Source: Streptomyces gardneri
GTDB taxonomy: Bacteria; Actinomycetota; Actinomycetes; Streptomycetales; Streptomycetaceae
Assembly (NCBI RefSeq): GCF_006539185.1
Contig: NZ_BJMN01000035.1
Span: forward strand, 1-64,000
Direction: 5' to 3'
DNA: 64,000 nt
Below are positions 24,219 to 32,893 of the stretch, piece after piece. The position numbers were made by a program, and so were the translations under genes. A model generated the notes under the pieces. It was not told where the DNA came from, made no database searches, and worked only from the letters and a program-made list of their open reading frames with translations. Positions within the stretch are counted from its first letter, which is position 1. Each line of letters begins with the position of its first letter.

Positions 24219-25241
24219 TCACGCGCTGTTCCCGGAGACGGTCTCCCTGATCGCGCGCAGGGACTCCTTGAGGGACCCCATGGTGGCGAGGACGGCGGTG
24301 GGCTCGTAGCCGCAGTGCGCCATGCAATTGGCGCAGCGCGGGTCCTTTCCGCGGCCGTACTTGTCCCAGTCGGTGTCCTCGACGAGTTCGCGGTACGTGG
24401 GGACGTAACCGTCGCTCATCAGATAGCAGGGGCGCTGCCAGCCGAAGAGCGAGTAGTTGGGAATGGCCCAGGCCGTGCAGGGGAAATCGGCCTTTCCTTC
24501 GAGGAAGTCCAGGAAGAGCGGCGAGTGGTTGAGGCGCCAGCGGCGCCGGTTTCCGCCCGCGAAGGCCTTCTTGAAGAGTTCGCGGGTCTGCTCGACGCCG
24601 AGGAAGTGCTCCTGGTCGGGTGCCTTCTCGTAGGCGTAGGCGGGCGAGATCATCATTTCGTCGACCTGGAGGTCGTCGTTGAGGAAATTGAGCACCTCGA
24701 TGATGGTCTGCGGGGTGTCCGTGTTGAAGAAGGTCGAATTGGTGGTGACGCGGAAGCCGCGCCGCTTGGCCTCCTTGATGGCCGCCACCGCCTCGTCGAA
24801 CACGCCCTCCTTGGCGACGGATTCGTCGTGGCGCTCGCGCAGGCCGTCGATGTGCACGGCGAAGGCGAAGTACGGCGAGGGCGTGAACTTGTCCAGCTTC
24901 TTACGGAGCAGCATCGCGTTGGTGCAGAGGAAGACGTACTTCCTCCTCGCCACCAACTGGCGCACGATCTCGTGGATCTGCGGGTGCATCAGGGGCTCGC
25001 CACCCGCGATGGACACCATGGGCGCACCGGATTCCAGGACCGCGCCGACCGCCTGCGCGACCGGCATGCGCTGCTTGAGAACACCCGCCGGGTGCTGGAT
25101 CTTTCCGCAGCCCTCGCACGCGAGGTTGCAGGCGTAGAGCGGCTCCAGCTCGACGATCAGCGGGAACTTGTCCCGCTTGCGGAGCTTCTGTTCGAAGAGG
25201 TAGGTCCCGACCCTGATGGACTGACGGAGCGGCATGGCCAT
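24219..25241 (-). CDS. hpnH: Adenosyl-hopene transferase HpnH (radical SAM)
   Basis: 340 aa beginning MAMPLRQSIRVGTYL. The radical SAM cluster motif is CNLACEGCGK, followed by SIAGGEPLMHPQIHEIV and FLCTNAMLL. A C-terminal DUF3463-type region has CYLMSDGYVPTYREL and PRCANCMAHCGYE. HpnH adds 5'-deoxyadenosine to diploptene, starting the extended hopanoid side chain. The ATG at 25241 follows AGGAGG. It lies 7 bp after hpnG in the hopanoid operon. Confidence 0.95.
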   Translation of the reverse strand: MAMPLRQSIRVGTYLFEQKLRKRDKFPLIVELEPLYACNLACEGCGKIQHPAGVLKQRMPVAQAVGAVLESGAPMVSIAGGEPLMHPQIHEIVRQLVARRKYVFLCTNAMLLRKKLDKFTPSPYFAFAVHIDGLRERHDESVAKEGVFDEAVAAIKEAKRRGFRVTTNSTFFNTDTPQTIIEVLNFLNDDLQVDEMMISPAYAYEKAPDQEHFLGVEQTRELFKKAFAGGNRRRWRLNHSPLFLDFLEGKADFPCTAWAIPNYSLFGWQRPCYLMSDGYVPTYRELVEDTDWDKYGRGKDPRCANCMAHCGYEPTAVLATMGSLKESLRAIRETVSGNSA

Positions 25242-25248
25242 AACTCGT

Positions 25249-25938
25249 TCACCTCCTGGGGAGCAGCAAAGAACGGTGCCATTCGAAGAACGCGGGAAGG
25301 ACGGCGCGAAGGACACGGAAGGCTGATATTCCCCCGCGTACCGTGCCGATCCGGACCAGTTCATGTTCTGGAGCGTCCACGACCACCCGGACGGCCGCAA
25401 CCGGGCGCGCGTCCGGCCCGCTCCCGAGCCGGCCGGCCTCCCGCGCGGTCCGCAGGGTCGCCGCGGACTCCATGTCGACGGCGATCGCGCCGGTGGCCCG
25501 CAGCGCGGCCCGCTCGGGGCCGCGCACCACATGGTCGGAGCCGCTCAGCGGGCCGGTGTGGACGGTCCGCCCGGGCACCGCCCTGACCAGCGCCTTCACC
25601 AGGAGCTCGGTGCCGACGCAGGGGGTCGTGCCGTCGGGGCCGCGGGTCTCCTCCGCGACGATCAGGTCCCCCGGATGCATGCCCGGGGCGAGTCCCGCGC
25701 AGAACCCGGAGGCGATGACGGCGGCGTCCGCCCACCGCTCCTCGCCGAGCACCCGGGCGACGGTCCGGCGGGCATGGGCGGGTCCCATGCCCGTACGCAC
25801 CACGGTCACCGGGCCCGGGGCGCCGCCGCGGTCCCCGCTGCGCAGGGCGAACTGCTCGATGCCGAGCGCGCAGGCGATCAGCAGCGGTGGCGCGGTGGCG
25901 GGGCGGGAGACCGGGCCCGGGCCCGGCTCGTGACCCAT
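25249..25938 (-). CDS. hpnG: Hopanoid-associated nucleoside phosphorylase HpnG
   Basis: 229 aa, MTAN/purine-nucleoside phosphorylase fold: GIEQFALRSG, VVRTGMGPAHARRTVARVL, ASGFCAGLAPGMHPGDLIV and the catalytic VDMESAAT. HpnG cleaves adenine from adenosylhopane to give ribosylhopane. The ATG at 25938 shares one base with the shc stop, so it is coupled. Function is supported by context with hpnH. Confidence 0.92.
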   Translation of the reverse strand: MGHEPGPGPVSRPATAPPLLIACALGIEQFALRSGDRGGAPGPVTVVRTGMGPAHARRTVARVLGEERWADAAVIASGFCAGLAPGMHPGDLIVAEETRGPDGTTPCVGTELLVKALVRAVPGRTVHTGPLSGSDHVVRGPERAALRATGAIAVDMESAATLRTAREAGRLGSGPDARPVAAVRVVVDAPEHELVRIGTVRGGISAFRVLRAVLPAFFEWHRSLLLPRR

Positions 25939-27956
25939 CAGCGCTCCTTGCCGGGCGAGGGCTCCCCGTACACGTAGCGCCCGAGCGCCGTGAGGGGGAA
26001 GACCTGCCGGTACAGGTGGTAGTTGATGGAGAAGTCCCAGGGGAAGCCGGTCCCGGTGAAGTACGGCTCGTCCCAGGAGCCGTCCTCGCGCTGCGTCTCG
26101 GCCAGCCAGGCGACACCCCGGCGGACGGGCTCCGAGTCGCGCTCGCCGGCCGCGAGGAGGGCGATGAGCGCCCACGCGGTCTGGGAGGCGGTGGAGGCAC
26201 CGCGCCCGATCCACGCCTCGTCCTCGTACGAGCGGAGGTCCTCGCCCCAGCCCCCGTCCTCGTTCTGCACGGTCCCGAGCCAGCGGACGGCCCGGCGTAC
26301 CGCCGGATGGGAGACGGGCAGTCCGGCGGCGGTGAGCGCGGGGAGCACCGAGCCGGTGCCGTACACGTGGTTGACGCCCCAGCGGCCGAACCAGGCGCCG
26401 TTCGGCTCCTGGTTCGCGATCAGCCACTCGATGCCCCTGCGGGTACGGGGGTCCTGGGCCAGCCCCTCGTAGGCCAGCATCTCCACCACATGGGCGGTGA
26501 CGTCGGCGGAGGGCGGGTCGACGACCTCCCCGAAGTCGCAGAAGGGGAGCTTGTTCGGGAAGGGGCTGGTGTTGTCGGCGTCGAAGGCGGCCCAGGCGCC
26601 GTTGCGCGACTGCATGCCGAGGGTCCAGCGGGCGCCCCGGGCGACGGCCGCGTCCACCCGCGCGGGGTCGGGGTGCCTGACCCGGCGCAGGGCGAGCAGC
26701 ACCTCGGCGGTGTCGTCGATGTCGGGGTAGTTGTCGTTGTGGAACTCGAACGCCCAGCCGCCCGGAGGCAGCCCCGGGCGCCGCACCGCCCAGTCCCCGG
26801 TCCGGGTGATCTCCTCGTCGAGCATCCAGTCGACGGCCTTGACCAGGGCCGGATGGTCGGGCGGGAGCCCTCCGTCGGCGAGCGCGATGGCGGCGAGGCA
26901 GGTGTCCCAGACCGGCGACTGGCAGGCCTCGATCATGCGGGTGGGGGCACTTCCCTGGCCGTCGGGCCCGGGGGGACCGTCCTCGCGCCAGACCGCGAAG
27001 CGGTCGAGGGACTCCAGACCCGCGCGCATGACCGGGTGGTCGAGGTCGTAGCCGAGGAGGTGGAGGGCGATGATCGAGTAGACGGCGGGGGGCTGGATGC
27101 CGCCCCAGCAGCCGTCGTTCTCCTGGCGCTCGACGATCCACCGCGCGGCCACGTTCATCGCGGTCCCGCGCAGCGCGCGCGGAGCGATCCGGTGGTAGGC
27201 GTGCAGCGCCTTGTCGAGCCGCTGGAAGATCCCGTCCCAGCCGGTGGCCGGGGCGAGCGGCCGGGACGGGTTGGGCCGGGCCGGGTCGGTGTGCAGCTCG
27301 TCGAGCGGGAAGGGCGCGGGGCGGACCGGGCGCTTCGCGGAGACCACGGTGAGCGGCACGATCGTCTGCCGGGCCCAGCAGCCGAAGTCGTAGATGTTGA
27401 GCGGGAACCACTTCGGCAAAAAGAGCAGCTCGGGGGGCAGCTCGGGCAGGTCCTCCCAGCGCCACCAGCCGAAGAGGGCCAGCCAGATCCGGGTGAAGAC
27501 CCGGGCGGCGGCGATACCGCCCCGGGCGCGCACCCAGGCGGAGGCGCGGGCCATGTGCGGGGCCTCGGGCGCGTCCCCGGCGAGCCGCAGGGCGACATAG
27601 GCCTCGACGGTGGCGGAGACCTCGCCGGGTCCGCCGTAGAAGGTGGCCCAGGCGCCGTCCTCCCGCTGTTCGCGGCGGATGTGGTGGGCCGCCGCGCGCA
27701 GAGTGTCGGCGTCGAGGATGCCGAGGAACTGGCGGAGGAGGAGGTCCTCGGCGTCCATGGTGACGTTGGTCTCCAGGTCGCCCTTCCACCAGCCTTCCGA
27801 GTCCTGGCGGGCTAGCAGGTGCTCGACGGCGCGCTCCGCGGCCCGTGCGGCGGCTTCGTCGAGGTCCGACGCGGAGGCGTCGGTGTCGTGCGCGGTGCTG
27901 GCCGCGGCCGCCCTGGGGCCCACGGCCCCGGCGCTTCCGTCGGTCGTCGCTGTCAT
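25938..27956 (-). CDS. shc: Squalene-hopene cyclase
   Basis: A 672-aa class II triterpene cyclase. The catalytic DIDDTA motif is at residues 412-417; several QW repeats are seen (QREDGAWATFYGG, QENDGCWGG, NEDGGWGED, QREDGSW), plus GWWRWEDLPELP. It protonates and cyclises squalene to hopene on the membrane. The first 40 residues are a variable Ala/Asp-rich tail. A 108-bp gap with a hairpin separates it from the preceding polyprenyl synthase gene. Confidence 0.96.
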   Translation of the reverse strand: MTATTDGSAGAVGPRAAAASTAHDTDASASDLDEAAARAAERAVEHLLARQDSEGWWKGDLETNVTMDAEDLLLRQFLGILDADTLRAAAHHIRREQREDGAWATFYGGPGEVSATVEAYVALRLAGDAPEAPHMARASAWVRARGGIAAARVFTRIWLALFGWWRWEDLPELPPELLFLPKWFPLNIYDFGCWARQTIVPLTVVSAKRPVRPAPFPLDELHTDPARPNPSRPLAPATGWDGIFQRLDKALHAYHRIAPRALRGTAMNVAARWIVERQENDGCWGGIQPPAVYSIIALHLLGYDLDHPVMRAGLESLDRFAVWREDGPPGPDGQGSAPTRMIEACQSPVWDTCLAAIALADGGLPPDHPALVKAVDWMLDEEITRTGDWAVRRPGLPPGGWAFEFHNDNYPDIDDTAEVLLALRRVRHPDPARVDAAVARGARWTLGMQSRNGAWAAFDADNTSPFPNKLPFCDFGEVVDPPSADVTAHVVEMLAYEGLAQDPRTRRGIEWLIANQEPNGAWFGRWGVNHVYGTGSVLPALTAAGLPVSHPAVRRAVRWLGTVQNEDGGWGEDLRSYEDEAWIGRGASTASQTAWALIALLAAGERDSEPVRRGVAWLAETQREDGSWDEPYFTGTGFPWDFSINYHLYRQVFPLTALGRYVYGEPSPGKER

Positions 27957-28006
27957 GGCTTCCCCTTTGCGGCAGTCGGCTACTTCTGCTTCTACGGGTC
28001 TGCCGT

Positions 28007-28032
28007 CGGCCGGCGCCGGATGGCACCGGCCG
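28007..28032 (-). terminator. Intercistronic hairpin before shc
   Basis: CGGCCGGCGCC / GGCACCGGCCG with GGAT loop and one G-U pair. It sits inside the hopanoid operon between the polyprenyl synthase and shc; may attenuate or stabilise the transcript. Confidence 0.4.
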
Positions 28033-28064
28033 GCGACCGCGAACTCATATCAGGGTGATGGTGA

Positions 28065-29165
28065 TCATCTCTTCCGTACGACCACGAAGTCGGCCAGCGC
28101 GGTGAGCTGTTCCCGCACGTGGGCGGGCATGTCCACCTCGTGCAGGGCCGCGATCGCGACGGCGTGCTGGCGGCGGGCCTCCTGGGAGGTCCACTCGCGT
28201 CCTCCGGCCTCCTCGATGAGGGCCGCCCGGAAGGCGAACTCCTCCTCGGAGAAGGTGTCGAAGTCATTGGACTTGGCGTCCTCGGCGAGCAGCTCGCCGA
28301 GCCGCTCGGAGGCCTGTCCGCCCGCGGCGAGGGCCGCGACGACCGGCAGCGACTTCTTGCGCTGGCGCAGGTCGCTCCAGGTCTGCTTGCCGGTGGCCTC
28401 CGGGTCGCCCCAGATGCCGAGGAGGTCGTCGACGGCCTGGAAGGCGAGCCCGAGGTGGTACCCGTACTCCTCCAGCTTGTCGGCGGTGCGGTCGTCGGCG
28501 CCGCCGAGGACGGCGCCGATGGAGACGGCGCAGGCGAGCAGGGCGCCCGTCTTGTTGCCCTCCATCTCCAGGCACTCCTCGACGGTGACCCGCTCGCGGT
28601 GCTCGTAGGAGATGTCCTGGGCCTGCCCGTCGATGAGCTTGCGGCTGGCGGTGGTGAGCCTGCGGGTCGCGCGCCCGGCCTCGACGGTGCCGAGCTCCAG
28701 CAGGATCTCGTTGGCCAGGGCGAACAGCGCGTCGCCGACCAGGATGGCCTGGGCGGGGCCGTGCACCTTCCACACGGTGTCGCGGTGGCGGCGCTGCTCG
28801 TCGCCGTCCATCAGGTCGTCGTGGAGCAGCGAGAAGTTGTGGACGAGCTCCACGGCGACGGCGCCGGGGATGCCGACCTCGGGCGCGGCGCCCGCGGCCT
28901 CGGCGGACAGCAGGGCCAGCGCGGGCCGGACCGCCTTGCCGCCGTCGCCGTCGGCGGGGTTGCCGCCGGCGTCGATCCAGCCGAAGTGGTAGGCGGCCAC
29001 GGTGTCCATGGGCGCGGCGAGGCGGTCGACGGCCGCCCGCAGTACGGGAGTGGACATGGTCCGCCCCCGCTCCAGCAGTGCGGACACGTCCGCGGTGTCG
29101 ACGGCCGGATTACCCGGCGGCACAGTCGGCACGGTCTCTCCTCTAGTTCCGGTACTCACAGTCAT
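28065..29165 (-). CDS. Polyprenyl diphosphate synthase of the hopanoid operon
   Basis: A 366-aa trans-isoprenyl diphosphate synthase. First Asp-rich motif in LLHDDLMDGDEQRR, second in AVDDLLGIWGD, plus GKAVRPALALL and GNKTGALLACAVS. It probably makes farnesyl diphosphate for the squalene enzymes; chain length is not certain from sequence. The ATG overlaps the hpnE stop in an ATGA. Confidence 0.92.
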   Translation of the reverse strand: MTVSTGTRGETVPTVPPGNPAVDTADVSALLERGRTMSTPVLRAAVDRLAAPMDTVAAYHFGWIDAGGNPADGDGGKAVRPALALLSAEAAGAAPEVGIPGAVAVELVHNFSLLHDDLMDGDEQRRHRDTVWKVHGPAQAILVGDALFALANEILLELGTVEAGRATRRLTTASRKLIDGQAQDISYEHRERVTVEECLEMEGNKTGALLACAVSIGAVLGGADDRTADKLEEYGYHLGLAFQAVDDLLGIWGDPEATGKQTWSDLRQRKKSLPVVAALAAGGQASERLGELLAEDAKSNDFDTFSEEEFAFRAALIEEAGGREWTSQEARRQHAVAIAALHEVDMPAHVREQLTALADFVVVRKR

Positions 29166-30562
29166 GCCGCCTCCTGCAGCGGATGGTCATGACGGCGGCC
29201 GAGGGTGGAGAGCACTGCGCCCGCTGCGCTGAATCCGCTGCGGACGGCGCCCTCCATGGTCGCGGGCCAGCCGGTGGCGGTCCAGGATCCGGCCAGGTAG
29301 AGGCCGGGGACCCGGGTGCGGGCGCCGGGGCGGAGCCGGCCGACGCCCGGGGAGGGGGCGAACGTGGCCGTCCGCTCCCTGGTGACGAAGAAGTCGCGGA
29401 TCCCGGCGCCTCGGGCGGCGGGCAGCAGCCGCTCCAGCTCCGGGAGGTAGCGCTCGCGCAGGGCGGCGACGGGCTCGTCGATCTCGTCCTGGGCGGCGGA
29501 CTGGGAGACGGCGAGGTACTGGCCGCCGCCCTTCAGTCCGGAGGAGTCGGTGCGGTCGAAGACCCACTGGACCGGGGAGCCGAGCGCGGTGAAGAAGGGC
29601 TGCTTCAGCACCTTGCGGTCGTAGACGACATGGAGGTTGAGGATGGGCGCGGTGTCGATATCGAGGAGCCGGTCGGGGTCGTCGAGGGCGCCTTCGGGCA
29701 GCAGGGCGTGCGTCTCGGCCTGCGGTACGGCGAGGACGACGGCGTCCGCCTCGATCGTCTCCCCCGGCACCTCGACGGTCCAACGCCCGTCGTCGGTACG
29801 GGAGATCCGCTCGGCCTTGGTGCGCAGCGCGGTGCGGACGCCGAGGGCGTCGAGCTCCTTCGCGGCCCGGGTGTCGTGGAGTTCGCCGAGCGGGACGTGG
29901 GCCCAGCCGATGTCGGCGGCGCCGGGCTCGGAGAGGAGTCCGGTCTTGAAGACCATCGCGGCGAGCCCCATGGAGGCCTGCGGGGCGGGGGCGTTGAGGG
30001 TGGGGATGCCGACCAGATCCCAGAGGGCCTCGATGGCCCGGGGGGACTGTCCGTGGCGGCCGAGCCAGGTGGCGAAGTCGATGCCGTCGAGCGCCGGGTC
30101 GGCGGGGTCGAGCTTCTTCAGGGCGAGCGCGGCCCGCCCGACGGAGGCCCGCTCGGCGAGGGAGAGGTGGGGGTACGTGGCGAGGCTGCGCGCGAGGTGC
30201 AGCGGTACGGGGAGGGCGTCGCGGCGGATCCGGCCGAGGCGGGGGCCGCGGGGGTGGGCGACGTCCAGGACGGGGACGTCGAGGCGGTCCTGGAGGGGGG
30301 CGAGCCGGGCGCCGTCGACGCGGTCGAGGAACCAGCGGTAGGCGGTGCAGCAGCGGAGGTACACGTGCTGGCCGTTGTCGACGGTGAGGTCGCCGCGGCG
30401 GAAGGAGAAGGCGAGGCCGCCGAGGCGGGGCCGGCCTTCGAGCAGCGTGACGCGGACGCCGGACTCGGCGAGCTGGAGCGCGGCCGTGATGCCGGCGAGC
30501 CCGCCGCCGACGACGACGGCGTGGGGCTGCCGGGAGTTCCGCTCGGTTCCGTCGGTCGTCAC
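29162..30562 (-). CDS. hpnE: Hydroxysqualene dehydroxylase HpnE
   Basis: A 466-aa FAD-dependent amine-oxidase-like flavoprotein: Rossmann motif VVVGGGLAGITAALQLAESG, GLAFSFRRGDLTVDNGQHVY, and a C-terminal FAD-contact LYLAGSWTATGWPATMEGA. It reduces hydroxysqualene to squalene in the HpnCDE route. The GTG at 30562 has GGAGG upstream and was chosen over a much longer frame. It overlaps the 54-aa ORF by a GTGA. Confidence 0.94.
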   Translation of the reverse strand: MTTDGTERNSRQPHAVVVGGGLAGITAALQLAESGVRVTLLEGRPRLGGLAFSFRRGDLTVDNGQHVYLRCCTAYRWFLDRVDGARLAPLQDRLDVPVLDVAHPRGPRLGRIRRDALPVPLHLARSLATYPHLSLAERASVGRAALALKKLDPADPALDGIDFATWLGRHGQSPRAIEALWDLVGIPTLNAPAPQASMGLAAMVFKTGLLSEPGAADIGWAHVPLGELHDTRAAKELDALGVRTALRTKAERISRTDDGRWTVEVPGETIEADAVVLAVPQAETHALLPEGALDDPDRLLDIDTAPILNLHVVYDRKVLKQPFFTALGSPVQWVFDRTDSSGLKGGGQYLAVSQSAAQDEIDEPVAALRERYLPELERLLPAARGAGIRDFFVTRERTATFAPSPGVGRLRPGARTRVPGLYLAGSWTATGWPATMEGAVRSGFSAAGAVLSTLGRRHDHPLQEAA

Positions 30563-30723
30563 ACGGCCTCCGTTCGGGTCGGGGCGGTCGGCGGGAACGC
30601 CACGGACAGGGACGCCGCGCTGTTGGGGACCTCGGCGAGGAGCGCCCCGGGCAGGGGCACCGCAGGCAGGGACGCCGGAGCGGCGCTCCGGGTTGCCCTG
30701 CGGGCGGAGGCGTACGGGCGCAT
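30559..30723 (-). CDS. 54-aa protein of unknown function inside the hopanoid operon
   Basis: ATG 30723 to TGA 30559, with a perfect AGGAGG eight bases upstream. Starts MRPYASARRATRSAAPA, then LPAVPLPGALLAEVPNSAAS; basic and Ala-rich, with no clear membrane segment. It is coupled on both sides (TGATG with hpnD, GTGA with hpnE), so it is probably translated. It may be the small DUF6380-type protein that I recall from Streptomyces hopanoid clusters, but this is uncertain. Confidence 0.7.
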   Translation of the reverse strand: MRPYASARRATRSAAPASLPAVPLPGALLAEVPNSAASLSVAFPPTAPTRTEAV

Positions 30724-31673
30724 CAGGCACGCCTCCTGACCGTACGGCGGGCGATGTGGCGGGTGTCGAGCCCGGAGAGCCCGCGCACGGCGACGTACGC
30801 CTTCTCCCGGCCCGGCAGCGAGACCCGGCCGCGCAGCACGGCCTCGGGGTCGCGCTCGATGCGGTCGAGCAGCCGCCGGTAGATGCCCGCCATGGCCGCG
30901 ACGCACGCGCCGCTGCGCCGGTCGAGCATCGGCAGCAGCCGGTAGCCCTCGGCGAACAGGGCACGGGCGCGCCGGACTTCGAAGTGGACGAGCCCGTCGA
31001 AGTCGGAGCCGGGCGGCGGGGTCGCGCTCCCGAAGCCTTCCCCGCAGCCGAACTTGGCGAGGTCGTCGGCCGGCAGGTAGGTGCGGCCGTTGCCGGCGTC
31101 CTCACGGACGTCCCTGAGGATGTTGGTGAGTTGGAGCGCGAGGCCGAGGGTGTCGGCGTACTCGGGGGCGCGGTCGGCCCCCTGGGCGCCGGGCTGGGTG
31201 CCGAAGACGCCGAGCGAGATCCGGCCGATCGCGCCGGCGACGCAGCGGCAGTAGACCTTGAGGTCGTCCCAGCTCTCGTAGGTCGCGCCGCGGACGTCCA
31301 TGAGGACGCCGTCGATGAGCTCGTCGAGACCGCCGAGCGGGATCGGGAAGCGGCGGGCTGTGTCGGCGAGGGCGACGGCGACGGGGTCGGTGTCGTCCTC
31401 CTCGACCTCGCCCGCGCGGACCCGGTCGAGCAGCGCGCGGGTGGCTTCGAGCCGCTCCCGCTTGGCCTCGACGGGGAGCGTGCCGTCGCCGATGTCGTCG
31501 ACGCGCCGCGAGAAGGCGTACAGCGCGGACATCGCCTGACGCTTGTCGGTCGGCAGCAGCCGGATCCCGTACGCGAAGTTACGGGCCTGCTGCCCGGTGA
31601 CCGCCTCGCAGTAGCTGTAGGCGGCCAGGACCGGTGCGGACGACTGGGGCTGTCCCTCCACGGTCGCGTTCAC
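30723..31673 (-). CDS. hpnD: Presqualene diphosphate synthase HpnD
   Basis: A 316-aa squalene/phytoene-synthase-fold enzyme. The Asp motifs are SRRVDDIGDG and ILRDVREDAGNGRTYLP; YCRCVAGAIGRISLGVFG lies between them. HpnD condenses two farnesyl diphosphates to presqualene diphosphate. Overlaps hpnC by 4 bp. Confidence 0.94.
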   Translation of the reverse strand: MNATVEGQPQSSAPVLAAYSYCEAVTGQQARNFAYGIRLLPTDKRQAMSALYAFSRRVDDIGDGTLPVEAKRERLEATRALLDRVRAGEVEEDDTDPVAVALADTARRFPIPLGGLDELIDGVLMDVRGATYESWDDLKVYCRCVAGAIGRISLGVFGTQPGAQGADRAPEYADTLGLALQLTNILRDVREDAGNGRTYLPADDLAKFGCGEGFGSATPPPGSDFDGLVHFEVRRARALFAEGYRLLPMLDRRSGACVAAMAGIYRRLLDRIERDPEAVLRGRVSLPGREKAYVAVRGLSGLDTRHIARRTVRRRA

Positions 31674-32581
31674 CCCTCTCTCCGCGCCCGGAGCAGAACC
31701 GCTCCCACGTGGCGCATCAGGCTCGGCTTGGTGGCCTTCGGTGGGCCGGTCAGCACGTCGTATCCGGCGTCGGTGATGGCGTCGAGCGCCGAGAGGCCCC
31801 CGCCGGCGAAGCCCGCGAGGAGCAGGCGGAGCCGGCCGTGGACGCTGCCGACGAGCGGGGCGCCCGCGTGCAGCAGGTCGCGGGCCCGCCCGGCCTCGAA
31901 GGCGATCAGGGCGCGCACGGAGGCGCCCGCGGTGGGCCGGGCGAGGTCGTTCTCGGTGACGTGGAAGCGCTTGAGGTCCTCGGCCGGCAGGTAGACGCGG
32001 TCGTTCCCGAGGTCCTCGGCGACGTCCTGGAGGTGCTCGACGATCTGCAGGGCGGTGCAGATCTCGTCGGAGCGCCGGATCCGCTCGGGGGTGTCGGTGC
32101 CGGTGATGGCGAGGACGAGGCGGCCGACGGGGTTGGCGGAGAGCTCGCAGTACGCGAGGAGGTCGTCGTACGTCTCGTAGCGGGTGACCAGCTGGTCCTG
32201 GCGGTTGGCGGCGATCAGCCCGAGGAAGGGTTCGGGGGTGAGGCCGCGGCGCCGGACGGTCGGCTGAAGTCCCTGGAGGAGGGGGTGGCGGGGGGTGCCG
32301 TCGAAGACGCGACGGAGGTCCGCCTCGAAGGCGTCGAGGAAGGCGAGCCGGTCCTCCGCCTCCTCGGGGTCGAGGCCGAGGTGCCGGGCGTCGGCGCCGC
32401 CGGGGGCCAGGTCGCCGTCGCCGATGTCGTCGACGAGTCGGGCGAAGCCGTAGGCGGCCATCAGGTCGTCACGCCAGGCCCGGGGCAGGAAGAAGGGGGC
32501 CACGGGGAAGTTCTCGTCCGCGGCCTTGCCGAGGGTGGCGCGCGAGGAGGCGTCGGGGCGCGCCTGCCGGGTGTCCGTCAC
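31670..32581 (-). CDS. hpnC: Hydroxysqualene synthase HpnC
   Basis: A 303-aa squalene/phytoene-synthase-fold enzyme with the HpnC signature ENFPVAPFFLPRAWRDDLMAAYGFARLVDDIGD and HLQDVAEDLGNDRVYLP. It converts presqualene diphosphate to hydroxysqualene. The GTG at 32581 has no strong ribosome site of its own but overlaps the stop of a 20-aa ORF, which may couple its translation. First enzyme gene of the hopanoid operon. Confidence 0.93.
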   Translation of the reverse strand: MTDTRQARPDASSRATLGKAADENFPVAPFFLPRAWRDDLMAAYGFARLVDDIGDGDLAPGGADARHLGLDPEEAEDRLAFLDAFEADLRRVFDGTPRHPLLQGLQPTVRRRGLTPEPFLGLIAANRQDQLVTRYETYDDLLAYCELSANPVGRLVLAITGTDTPERIRRSDEICTALQIVEHLQDVAEDLGNDRVYLPAEDLKRFHVTENDLARPTAGASVRALIAFEAGRARDLLHAGAPLVGSVHGRLRLLLAGFAGGGLSALDAITDAGYDVLTGPPKATKPSLMRHVGAVLLRARREG

Positions 32582-32640
32582 AGGTCACTGCCCGCCGGAG
32601 GGACGGCGAGACCCTCGTGGAGCTGGAGATTCTGCGTCAT
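32578..32640 (-). CDS. Candidate 20-aa leader ORF coupled to hpnC
   Basis: ATG 32640 to TGA 32578, encoding MTQNLQLHEGLAVPPAGSDL. The stop overlaps the hpnC GTG in a GTGA. A GGGAG sits about 12 nt upstream. The arrangement fits translational coupling, since hpnC lacks a good ribosome site, but chance cannot be excluded. Confidence 0.4.
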   Translation of the reverse strand: MTQNLQLHEGLAVPPAGSDL

Positions 32641-32893
32641 GGCCGTCACGACTCCCGTTCTACACTGCCGATCCAATCCATCCTATTTCGGACACGCCGC
32701 CTACTCCTGCCCGCCGGGCCGTCTCCCGGCGACCCGATGGCCGTGGGGTATCGCCCTACTTGCCTCGAAACAGACCGGTCCAGCTTACGTTGTACGACGG
32801 CAGTCGTCGTTCCGGGGTGGCGGGGAGCCGGGACTTCATCCGTACGGGTCGCCAACCCTCCTGCATTGCAAGGGAGTTCGAGACCGGCGGGGT

